Shown in pieces: positions 1-6,672 of a stretch of DNA of 13,941 nucleotides (the stretch's first letter is position 1; each line of letters starts with the position of its first letter). The notes below the pieces were generated by a model. That model searched no databases and had not been told where the DNA came from. It saw only the letters and a program-made list of their open reading frames with translations. The DNA comes from DAOUAJ01 sp034433615 (GTDB taxonomy: Bacteria > Chloroflexota > Anaerolineae > DUEN01). A program made the position numbers and the translations under genes. The stretch lies in NCBI GenBank assembly GCA_034433615.1, contig DAOUAJ010000035.1, forward strand, positions 1 through 13,941, read 5' to 3'.

Positions 1-88
1 GGAACGCCCCTCCAGACCTCCCCTGATCCTGTGGAGGCATTAGCACGGCTATCAGCTCGAAAAACCTACCCCTATGAGACGCCGCTCC

Positions 89-121
89 CTTCCCCTGTCG
101 CCTTTTTGGCGGTGGGGGAAG
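89..121 (+). repeat. 14-pair hairpin with U-U-U-U-U loop
   Basis: Arms 89-102 and 108-121 pair over 14 positions around a 5-base T loop. Three consecutive central pairs (96/114, 97/113, 98/112) are U-G, G-U and U-G wobbles. They pair only in plus-strand RNA; in minus-strand RNA they become A-C mismatches. This hints that the structure acts in a plus-strand transcript, perhaps from a gene to the left of the window. No U-run follows, so a rho-independent terminator is not supported. Confidence 0.45.
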
Positions 122-196
122 CCTGTCTTGGCTGTTAGGCCAGGGGGCTGGAGATGGGGGCCTCAACCCGCTGACAGCGAAAAACTTACCTTGAAA

Positions 197-239
197 GGAG
201 GTCCGGAGGAGGCCTTCGTCCCCTCCGGGAAAGCTCTTT
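197..239 (-). repeat. dispersed 43-base palindromic repeat, copy A
   Basis: Read on the minus strand, the first 22 bases (239 to 218) match 11577-11599 on the plus strand with one indel and one substitution. The last about 9 bases are also shared (G-A-CCTCC type end). Both copies span 43 bases and contain a GGAGGGG hairpin. Within this copy, CCGGAGG (203-209) pairs perfectly with CCTCCGG (222-228). The two copies lie in non-coding DNA at opposite ends of the window and in opposite orientation, as expected of a REP- or MITE-like family. Confidence 0.6.
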
Positions 240-240
240 C

Positions 241-310
241 AAGCCTTTTTACCTGCCAGATGGGGCTTGAGGATACCCCCAGAGGCCCCAATGGAGCAGG
301 TAAAAGGCCT
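241..310. repeat. long imperfect inverted repeat (about 28-base arms)
   Basis: The arm 241-268 pairs with 283-310: about 23 pairs, one bulged base in each arm and a small mismatched patch at 257-259 against 293-295, with a 14-base loop. Well-matched segments include CCTTTT against AAAAGG, ACCTGC against GCAGGT and GGGGC against GCCCC. It lies between the dispersed repeat copy and the 328-343 palindrome. Either strand could fold. No U-run follows the stem in either direction, so it reads better as a palindromic repeat or mRNA 3'-end structure than as an intrinsic terminator. Confidence 0.5.
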
Positions 311-327
311 AAAAGGACTATTTTGTA

Positions 328-343
328 GAGGGGCATGCCCCTC
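328..343. repeat. 16-base perfect palindrome
   Basis: The sequence GAGGGGCATGCCCCTC is a perfect palindrome about 75 bases past the stop of the last operon gene. It is followed on the plus strand by a CG-A-CCCCCCTCCGG-like stretch. Dispersed repeat copy B at 11577-11619 has the same layout (GGGG hairpin, then CG-A-ACCTCC), so this is probably a third, diverged member of that family. It could also protect the operon's 3' end. Confidence 0.45.
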
Positions 344-416
344 CGCACCCCCCTCCGGAGCACCTGTCCGCCTTTGAACCCACCGGGAAGGGAGATTTAA
401 TGTTGGCTTTGATACA

Positions 417-2372
417 CTATACGCTATCCAGGCGTAGGATAGCATAAGGCCGCAAGTGGACCTGCACCGCCCCGTCGTGACCTGGCAGGATCTCACCCGC
501 ACGGGCGCGGAAGGCCTCAGGCGACCGCGCTGCTTCCTCCACGTTGGTCTCGTCCAGCGAGCGCGCCCGGACACGCTCGCCTAAACCTTTCACTGCCACG
601 GCTTGCGGTTCGGCGGTGAAATTCGCGAGGATCACCCGTGTCTTGTCCCCCTTTCGTATCACCAACCCGTCCACCCGCAGGGCATCACTCGAAAGGCTTG
701 GGATCACCTCTCCGCCTTGAAACTCCCCGACGTTGGCGAGCACATGGTAAAGGGGAAAGACCGTCCCCGGCAGCGAGTGGAACTTGTTGGGCAGGGGCGA
801 GCCGCTCTCCGTCTCCATCACGCCGCGCCAGCCGGTGGTCTCATAGTACGTGATGCTGGCCACGCCGCTTTCGGCCAGGTACTTGATGCTGCCCAGTGTC
901 CATCCGGCGCCGAACAGCGACATCTGGCGCACATCCACCTGTCGGGGCAGCTCGCCGGGCGGCGGCGGGATCTCCGGGCCGGTGGCATCGGGGTTGAAGC
1001 GCGGCTTCAGGGTCACCGGCGTGATGCAGATCGGCCGGTCGCCGCAGAACTGACGGGCACTCTCGACGGTCGCCGCTTGCGCTTCCAGGTTCTCCACCAG
1101 GGAGGCGTTATCGAAGGCGTGGACCTGCGGGTTGATGGAGTAACAAACCACGTCGAGGGCCTGGTCCGGCGGGCGGCCGCGGTTCAGCTCGGTGAAGTAG
1201 GCGTTGGTGCCGGCCCCGATCGGGACAGTGGCCTCGTAACGAGGCAGGAGCTTGCGGGCCAGGATCACCCATCGCTCGGAGGTGGATTTCTCCCAGTGGT
1301 GAAAGATCAGCCATCGCCCCACCGGTGGGCGGACGCGTGCCAGGAGGTCGAGCAGGGCTTTCAGCTCCTGCTCTGCATCGTCCGAGATGAAGAGGGCCAC
1401 TTCCAGCGATGCGCCCAGCGCCTGTGCCTCGGCGGTGGCCCGGCGCAGCGTGACCTCGTACCCGGGCCGGGCAAGGTCCAGGTCCACGCGCAGGTGGGAC
1501 AGGCGCAACACCTTCAGCCGCTCGATCTCCCGTGGGCTCAACGGCTGGCCGTGGCTCGCCACGCCCAGGCCGAGCTGAGGCAAGGGGATGGGAGATGAGG
1601 GACGAAGGATGAGGGACAAAGGCTGGTCCCCCACCGTCCGGCCCTCATCCCTTGCCCTTTCAGCGCTCGCGATGGAGCCCTGCAGGGAGAGGGTCACCGT
1701 CTGCGCGATGCGGGTGCCGGCCTGGACCTCCACCGGATAGGGCAGCCGCAGTGGCGTGCCATAGGTCTTGTACGAGGCGTCGGTCCAGTTGCGCTGATCT
1801 TCCATCTCGAAGACGTCGCCGGCGAAGCGCACCTCCGCCCAGATGCCTGGCATCACCTCGTGTGAGATCGCCCGGATGTCGAAGAAGGGCTGGTGGGGCG
1901 CGATGTACTTCGGGAAGGCCCCCTCTTCGATGGTTCCATCCACATGTTCGATCCTGCAGGGTGCTCCGGCGCACTCGCGGATCGGGTGGAGCACGCAAAA
2001 GCCGATGCGGTTGCGCCAGAAGGTCGAGCGGGCCACGCCGTCCATGGCGAAGGTGATGGTCCCGTCCGCGCGGCCGGTGATCGTCCCTTTCCAGAAGAAG
2101 TCGATATCCCCCTGCCGGTGCTCGACATCGTAGGCGATGCGAAACGAGTTCTCGGCGATGTCCATCTGCACGTTGGAGAGGCGCGGCGGCACGGTGCCCC
2201 AGTTGCGATCGCGGACGGCGACGTACACTCGACGGAGCACCTCCCGGTCGCCCAGCCGGATGTACCGTAGATCTCCCTCTTCATAGACCAGAGAGAGCGG
2301 TCCCGCGCGCAGCGGCTTTTGCTCTGGCAGCGGGTCCTCCTTCCCGTAATACCATACGTTCCTTGGCAGCAT
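417..2372 (-). CDS. apnL: D-apionate lactonase-type protein
   Basis: 651 residues. I recognise the N-terminal half as the ApnL type (hydrolysis of D-apionolactone to D-apionate), notably RRVYVAVRDRNWGTVPPR (47-64) and DVFEMEDQRNWTDASYKTYG (186-205). The architecture fits the family: an all-beta N-terminal part (about 1-235), a TIM-barrel-like middle (about 267-545) and a beta C-terminal domain (about 550-651). The protein looks cytoplasmic, with no signal peptide. The ATG at 2372 is chosen because the family-like sequence begins there and it lies 14 bases after the oxidoreductase stop, with a GAGAAAGG-like ribosome site; the frame is open further upstream but that part reads as overlap noise. 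Residues 251-260 are encoded by a short tandem repeat in the linker before the barrel. Its place beside a Gfo/Idh/MocA enzyme supports a lactone-hydrolysis role. Family identity is from memory of motifs; a distant lactonase or glycosidase-like protein remains possible. Confidence 0.68.
   Translation of the reverse strand: MLPRNVWYYGKEDPLPEQKPLRAGPLSLVYEEGDLRYIRLGDREVLRRVYVAVRDRNWGTVPPRLSNVQMDIAENSFRIAYDVEHRQGDIDFFWKGTITGRADGTITFAMDGVARSTFWRNRIGFCVLHPIRECAGAPCRIEHVDGTIEEGAFPKYIAPHQPFFDIRAISHEVMPGIWAEVRFAGDVFEMEDQRNWTDASYKTYGTPLRLPYPVEVQAGTRIAQTVTLSLQGSIASAERARDEGRTVGDQPLSLILRPSSPIPLPQLGLGVASHGQPLSPREIERLKVLRLSHLRVDLDLARPGYEVTLRRATAEAQALGASLEVALFISDDAEQELKALLDLLARVRPPVGRWLIFHHWEKSTSERWVILARKLLPRYEATVPIGAGTNAYFTELNRGRPPDQALDVVCYSINPQVHAFDNASLVENLEAQAATVESARQFCGDRPICITPVTLKPRFNPDATGPEIPPPPGELPRQVDVRQMSLFGAGWTLGSIKYLAESGVASITYYETTGWRGVMETESGSPLPNKFHSLPGTVFPLYHVLANVGEFQGGEVIPSLSSDALRVDGLVIRKGDKTRVILANFTAEPQAVAVKGLGERVRARSLDETNVEEAARSPEAFRARAGEILPGHDGAVQVHLRPYAILRLDSV
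1587..1621 (+). repeat. degenerate 7-base tandem repeat inside a gene
   Basis: Five consecutive heptamers on the plus strand: GATGGGA, GATGAGG, GACGAAG, GATGAGG, GACAAAG. The last four form a 14-base unit repeated twice with one change. The array lies in the coding sequence of the ApnL-type protein (residues 251-260 on the minus strand) at the predicted N-terminal/barrel boundary and keeps the frame. An inverted match, CCCTCATC, lies at 1642-1649. Confidence 0.75.
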
Positions 2373-2386
2373 CGCGGTTGCCTTTC

Positions 2387-3415
2387 TCAAAATCGGATCA
2401 CCTGGCCGGTGCGAGCCGATTCGTAAGCTGCGAAGACCAATCGCAGCGTCTTCAGGTTGTCTTCGGCGGTAGTTTCCGCCGGCCCCTCGCCTCGCAGTGC
2501 CTGCAGCAAATTCGCATGACATGGGACGATGCTGGCGTGGACCACAGCGTAAGCCGGATCGGCCCAGGGATAGCGGGGGGGAGGATACCGTTTCGCAAGC
2601 GTGCCATCCTTCGTGGTCACGCGGATCCAGTAATCCGGGGCCACTTCGATCGAGCCTCGATCGCCCTCGATGAAGAAGAGGGTCTGCGGGAAGCATTCTC
2701 GCTCTACATAGTTTTCGGCGTAAGCCATCGCAACGATGACGGTGGTCCTGCCGCCCATTCGCATCATCACCGTGGCCACATCTTCCCCCTTGATGTCCGG
2801 ATGGATGCGGTCTATTTGACCATACAGGCTTTCGGCCTCTCCAAACAGGAATCGGGCGACGTCCAGGATGTGACTGCCCAAATCGGTGAGGATGAACTCC
2901 TCCAGGTCTTTCAGGAACGGCTGGTTGACGAAGACGGGGAACCCGGAGATCATGTCCATACGGGCGCGGAAGGGGGTTCCGATGTGGCCTTCGTCCAGCA
3001 AACGCTTGAGTTGGCGGATGGGCGTCTGCCAGCGCCAGTTCTCATGGATGAAAAAGGGCACGCCGGCCTCCCGGCAGGCTGCCACCATGCGTTCCGCCTC
3101 GGCCAGGGACGAAGCCATGGGCTTCTGGCAGATCACAGGGATTTTGTGTTCGGCGGCCATGAGCACGAACCGGCTGTGCGTGTATACGTCGGTGATGATG
3201 TCCACAAAGTCCACCTGCTCGTGGGCGAAGAGCGCTTCGGGATCGTCGTACACGGCCGGGATGCCGAGCTCCTGCGCCAGCGCCTCCGCTTTGGAACGGG
3301 TGCGGTTGTAGATGGCCACGCACTCGACGCCGTCCAGCTCTTTCCAGGCGGCTAACTGAAAGCGCGCCCAAAAGCCAGCGCCCAACGCTGCGAACCGTAA
3401 CGTCTCACCTGCCAT
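2387..3415 (-). CDS. Gfo/Idh/MocA-family oxidoreductase (candidate aldose/apiose dehydrogenase)
   Basis: 342 residues, usual length for the family. The N-terminal Rossmann fold has G-A-G-F-W-A at 12-17 for the dinucleotide. The family's EKP motif appears as Q-K-P (97-99), keeping the catalytic Lys98. The C-terminal alpha/beta domain has D-L-G-S-H-I-L-D (178-185), with Asp178 and His182 in the usual catalytic places. These enzymes oxidise or reduce sugars and inositols with NAD(P). Beside an ApnL-type lactonase, the natural reading is oxidation of D-apiose to its lactone, the role of ApsD, a member of this family. That is context, not sequence proof. The ATG at 3415 has AGAAGG 7 bases upstream. 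A GTG at 3439 that overlaps the previous stop (GTGA) would add 8 residues and is less likely. It follows the M24-like gene by 20 bases. Confidence 0.9.
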   Translation of the reverse strand: MAGETLRFAALGAGFWARFQLAAWKELDGVECVAIYNRTRSKAEALAQELGIPAVYDDPEALFAHEQVDFVDIITDVYTHSRFVLMAAEHKIPVICQKPMASSLAEAERMVAACREAGVPFFIHENWRWQTPIRQLKRLLDEGHIGTPFRARMDMISGFPVFVNQPFLKDLEEFILTDLGSHILDVARFLFGEAESLYGQIDRIHPDIKGEDVATVMMRMGGRTTVIVAMAYAENYVERECFPQTLFFIEGDRGSIEVAPDYWIRVTTKDGTLAKRYPPPRYPWADPAYAVVHASIVPCHANLLQALRGEGPAETTAEDNLKTLRLVFAAYESARTGQVIRF

Positions 3416-3435
3416 AGATCTACCTTCTGGTTCTA

Positions 3436-4533
3436 TCACCGCACAAGGATGCCCGGCACAGCGACATGCCTGCCCTCATATTCGATGTCCAGCATCGGCC
3501 ATGTTGGATCCACTGACTTAAGGCTGGCTTCTTGCTCGTCCACCAGCATTAGTTCTTCACTTTTAACACCGGCCACGGTGAAATACCAGGCAAAGGCCAT
3601 GTTTGCCGTCACTGTTGCCTCGGGGTCAAGACAGCGTTCCGGCATGCTGCCGACATAGCCTACTGGCCCGCCATGGAAGTGGACGGTCTTCTCCTCCGGA
3701 TAGCCCAACGCATCGAAGAGATGTAGATAGATTTCACGCAGCCTCGCCAGCTTTACCCCAGGGCGAATGGTCACCAGCATGGCGGCTTGCATGGTTGTGA
3801 CAGCCTGAAAGCGGCGGCGGATATCCTCGGGCGGCTCACCGAAGTAAACCAGGCGACTGTTCGGCACGTGCAGCCCCCACTTGGCGGCACAGGGGGCAAG
3901 CAGCACTGCCTTTTCAATCGGCTTGTCGGTTGGAACAGGGTGGCGGTAGCGTCGGATGCGCTCATCTGTGCCCACAAACATGTAGCGCCCCTCGAACCCT
4001 CGTTCAACATACAGTTTCCACGCGTGCGCCACGATTTGGCGTTCTGTCATACCGGGCCTGACCCAATGAGCTAATTCCCGTAAGAGGTCGCCGCTCTCTT
4101 GCGCGGCTATAGCGTACCGCGCCATTTCCTCGGGTGTATACGGCTCGTGCAACGTTATAATGAGCCGCTGGATGTCAGTAACGCCTAAAAGAGCGCTGTC
4201 GGCCGCAACACGCCCTTGGGCCAGCTCCAGCGAGACTTCCGCCGGTGTCTTGCCGAAAGAGGGCAGGGGAACCGGCTGATATTCGAGCCCCTCTAGCTCC
4301 TCTTCAGCCGTGCGAAGGAGGTCAATGCTATACCCTACTGCATACTTGCGCTGCGGGGTTAGGACCAGGAAGACGGGGCTGATCGGCTCGCCATAACACA
4401 CCACCGCGCGGCCGCCGCAGGTCAACCAGGCGAAGTTGTCGCGGCGCGTGACGATCAGTGAATCGTAACCCAGCCGGGTTAGCGCTTCCCAGATACGTTG
4501 TTCCTTGACTTGCGCCTCTGAAGGAATAGCCAT
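3436..4533 (-). CDS. M24/creatinase-fold protein lacking most metal ligands
   Basis: 365 residues. The layout is that of the Xaa-Pro peptidase/creatinase family: an N-terminal creatinase-like domain (about 1-135) and a C-terminal pita-bread domain (about 140-365). The substrate-side His is present (His198 in Y-R-H-P), as are His287 (H-G-G-P) and Glu326 or Glu327 (V-K-S-E-E-L). By eye alignment, the two metal Asp of active M24 peptidases are missing: the first falls at Ala213/Pro214, the second at Asn225. The usual E-P glutamate falls at Trp316/Tyr317. Creatinase itself works on this fold without metals, so a non-peptidase hydrolase or a binding role is plausible. It sits between the permeases and the oxidoreductase, 27 bases after the permease stop, so it probably serves the same pathway. 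The ATG at 4533 has AGAGGA 8 bases upstream; a GTG at 4551 is an alternative. Confidence 0.8.
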   Translation of the reverse strand: MAIPSEAQVKEQRIWEALTRLGYDSLIVTRRDNFAWLTCGGRAVVCYGEPISPVFLVLTPQRKYAVGYSIDLLRTAEEELEGLEYQPVPLPSFGKTPAEVSLELAQGRVAADSALLGVTDIQRLIITLHEPYTPEEMARYAIAAQESGDLLRELAHWVRPGMTERQIVAHAWKLYVERGFEGRYMFVGTDERIRRYRHPVPTDKPIEKAVLLAPCAAKWGLHVPNSRLVYFGEPPEDIRRRFQAVTTMQAAMLVTIRPGVKLARLREIYLHLFDALGYPEEKTVHFHGGPVGYVGSMPERCLDPEATVTANMAFAWYFTVAGVKSEELMLVDEQEASLKSVDPTWPMLDIEYEGRHVAVPGILVR

Positions 4534-4560
4534 GAGCCGTTTCCTCTTCACAATCTCAGC

Positions 4561-5571
4561 TTAACGGGCAGGTGTAGTTGCCGTTACCGTCGGAGCCGTG
4601 TAGCGCACTTTCTGTGCCTCGATTAACATCGCGGTCAGGATGATGAGGCCGCGGATCGCCTGGATCCAATACACCGAAACATTCATCAAGTTCAGACCGG
4701 CACTGATCGTCGCCAGCAACAACACCCCTCCCAGTGCGCCGATCATGGACCCCTGGCCACCCTTTAAGCTGATCCCCCCGATCACGGCCGCAGCGAATAC
4801 CTCGAAGATCATCCCCTTACCCATGGAGCTCATGGCATTCGTCAAACGGGCAGAAAGCATCCAGCCGGCGAACGCCGCTAGTAGGCCGCTGATCATGTAA
4901 GCCTGGATGATTCGGATTTCTGGACGAACCCCGGAAGCTAGTGCCGCGCTTCGGTTCGCGCCGATCGCGTAGAGCTCCCGCCCGAATGGCGTATATGCCA
5001 CGACGATATGGGCGACGGCGAAGAAGAGAACTAAGATAAGGACCGGGATGGGGATTGGCCCCACCTTGCCCAGGCCCAGCCAGTTATAGGCTTCGGACAC
5101 GCTATAGGCCGTCTGGCCGTTGTTCACCAACAACGTCAACCCGCGGATGGTAATCAACATGGCCAGCGTGACTACGAAGTTGTTCATCTTCGTCTTGGTA
5201 ATCAACACGCCATTGGTGAATCCAATCGCCAGGCCGATCAAATGGATCACCAGGATAGAAAGGGCCGGCGGCCACATCCAACCACTGCCGTAAAGGGGAG
5301 GGCCGGCCGTGGTGATGAACCAGATACCTAACAAACCACACAGCCCTAGAGTGGACTCAGCTGAGAGATCAAAATTGCCAGTGAGCAGTGTGAAGCTCTG
5401 GCCAATCACCAGGATTCCTAGCACCGATGCGTTAAACAGGATATTCATAAAGTTGGCAGTGGTCAGGAAGCTCTTTGTCGTCAGTGTGAAGAAGAGAACA
5501 ATGGCCACCAGCAAGAGCCAAATTAGGTTGTTCAGTAGAAACGGGAAAACTCGCTGAAATCTCATAGACAT
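4561..5571 (-). CDS. sugar ABC transporter permease (RbsC type), second copy
   Basis: 336 residues, very hydrophobic, about 8-10 membrane segments, in the branched-chain-amino-acid/ribose permease superfamily used by CUT2 sugar importers. The conserved segment is G-Q-S-F-T-L-L-T-G-N-F-D-L-S (about 57-70), the counterpart of the G-x-D-L-S region of RbsC. The cytoplasmic coupling region is G-R-E-L-Y-A-I-G-A-N-R, followed later by A-A-V-I-G-G-I-S-L-K-G-G. It is clearly paralogous to the permease just upstream, so the pair probably forms a heterodimeric pore served by the single ATPase. The ATG at 5571 has GGAGAG 7 bases upstream. The gene starts 13 bases after the previous stop. Confidence 0.93.
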   Translation of the reverse strand: MSMRFQRVFPFLLNNLIWLLLVAIVLFFTLTTKSFLTTANFMNILFNASVLGILVIGQSFTLLTGNFDLSAESTLGLCGLLGIWFITTAGPPLYGSGWMWPPALSILVIHLIGLAIGFTNGVLITKTKMNNFVVTLAMLITIRGLTLLVNNGQTAYSVSEAYNWLGLGKVGPIPIPVLILVLFFAVAHIVVAYTPFGRELYAIGANRSAALASGVRPEIRIIQAYMISGLLAAFAGWMLSARLTNAMSSMGKGMIFEVFAAAVIGGISLKGGQGSMIGALGGVLLLATISAGLNLMNVSVYWIQAIRGLIILTAMLIEAQKVRYTAPTVTATTPAR

Positions 5572-5584
5572 ACGTGGTCTCTCC

Positions 5585-6670
5585 TCACGCGCGAACTTGG
5601 CCTTTCTCTACACGAGCTTGCTCCCCTGGCGGCTGTGCACTCACAGTCACCCGGATAGAGATAGCTGCTGGGCCTCTATAACGCGCTTTCTGCGCGTCGA
5701 TGAGCATCGCTAACAAAATCACGATCCCACGCACCATATCAATGGCGAAGCCGGACACCCGCATCAGGTTAAGACCAGCATTGATAGAGGAGAGCAGGAG
5801 AACCCCGCCCAGCGCGCCGATCATCGTGCCGCGGCCGCCAAATAGACTGATGCCGCCGATCACTGCAGCCGCCTGGATCTCGAAGATCATCCCCTCGCCG
5901 ATTCGCGTTGCCCCCACTCCCAGCCGACCTACTTCCATCCAGGCCGCGAAGGCGGCTAGTGCGCCGCTGATCAGGTAAACCTGTCGGATGCGGTGATCCG
6001 GATCAATGCCGGAGGCCAGAGCCGCGTCTCGATTACCGCCGATAGCATACAAGTCACGGCCAAAACGGGTGTAAGACGTCACGAGATGAGCGACCCCAAA
6101 CGCAAGCAGCACTACGATCACACTTACCGGTACGGGTCCGAGCGATGCCTGGCCTAATGCCAGGAATGACTTGGGCAAATTAGTGACTGTCTTCCCTTGG
6201 GTCGTCAGGAACGCCAGGCCGCGCACGATAATCAACATGGAAAGGGTGACGATGAAATTGTTCATCCTCAAGCGTGTGATCAAAAAGCCATTGACCCAGC
6301 CGATCACTAGCCCCAGCCCTAGCATGATGACGATGGTAGGAACAGGGGGAAGCATCAGGCCACTGCCATTTGATGGCTCACCAGCCGCTGCCATCAAGAA
6401 TGCCCCCATCACGGCGATCAAACCCAGGCTGGATTCAGCGCTCAAGTCAAAGTTGCCGGTGAGCAACGTAAAGCTCTGACCGATTACCATAATCCCCAGC
6501 ACCGCTGAATGAACTAGGATGTTAGTGATGTTATCTGCTGTCAAGAAACGATCAGTTAGTAATGAAAAGGCGATAATCGTTGCCAGCAACAAGAGCCAAA
6601 TTAGATTGTCCAACAAAGTCGGGAACCCACGCGAGATCTCTCTTAAGGAGGCGGAGATTGGGTGTTTCAT
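5585..6670 (-). CDS. sugar ABC transporter permease (RbsC type), first copy
   Basis: 361 residues with the same fold and motifs as its downstream neighbour: G-N-F-D-L-S-A-E-S, G-R-D-L-Y-A-I-G-G-N-R and A-A-V-I-G-G-I-S-L-F-G-G. It carries an extra hydrophilic C-terminal tail of about 25 residues after A-Q-K-A-R-Y. The ATG at 6670 lies 2 bases after the ATPase stop, so translation is probably coupled; AAGGAG lies 10 bases upstream, inside the ATPase gene. Two different permeases with one double ATPase also occur in systems such as LsrC/LsrD. The substrate cannot be read from the permeases; neighbours suggest a pentose or branched sugar. Confidence 0.93.
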   Translation of the reverse strand: MKHPISASLREISRGFPTLLDNLIWLLLLATIIAFSLLTDRFLTADNITNILVHSAVLGIMVIGQSFTLLTGNFDLSAESSLGLIAVMGAFLMAAAGEPSNGSGLMLPPVPTIVIMLGLGLVIGWVNGFLITRLRMNNFIVTLSMLIIVRGLAFLTTQGKTVTNLPKSFLALGQASLGPVPVSVIVVLLAFGVAHLVTSYTRFGRDLYAIGGNRDAALASGIDPDHRIRQVYLISGALAAFAAWMEVGRLGVGATRIGEGMIFEIQAAAVIGGISLFGGRGTMIGALGGVLLLSSINAGLNLMRVSGFAIDMVRGIVILLAMLIDAQKARYRGPAAISIRVTVSAQPPGEQARVEKGQVRA

Positions 6671-6672
6671 GA

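Larger units (their letters stand above)
1..416. other. non-coding end region with hairpins and repeats
   Basis: No convincing gene lies in the 416 bases downstream of the last minus-strand gene. One plus frame is open from the left edge to a TAG at 136-138 and could be the tail of a gene outside the window, but its residues match nothing I know. The stretch holds a 14-pair hairpin (89-121), a 13-base direct repeat (58-70 and 178-190, exactly 120 bases apart; core CGAAAAAC, then C or T, then TACC), a 43-base dispersed repeat (197-239), a long imperfect inverted repeat (241-310) and a 16-base palindrome (328-343). No stem is followed by a clear U-run on either strand, so I cannot name a classical terminator for the operon. 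Confidence 0.6.

Noticed and set aside
74..328. 84-residue plus-strand open frame
   Set aside because: Composition is low-complexity and follows the hairpins and repeats beneath it; no ribosome site and no recognisable motif.
328..343. Palindrome as an intrinsic terminator of the operon
   Set aside because: On the minus strand it is followed by TACAAAATAG rather than a U-run.
603..1598. 331-residue plus-strand open frame opposite the ApnL-type gene
   Set aside because: Antisense shadow of a GC-rich gene; its His/Arg/Gln-rich composition has no family features.
2373..2696. 108-residue N-terminal extension of the ApnL-type frame
   Set aside because: It overlaps the well-supported oxidoreductase gene in another frame, and family-like sequence starts at the ATG at 2372.
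2363..3355. 330-residue plus-strand open frame opposite the oxidoreductase
   Set aside because: Antisense shadow; the minus-strand protein shows full Gfo/Idh/MocA motifs.
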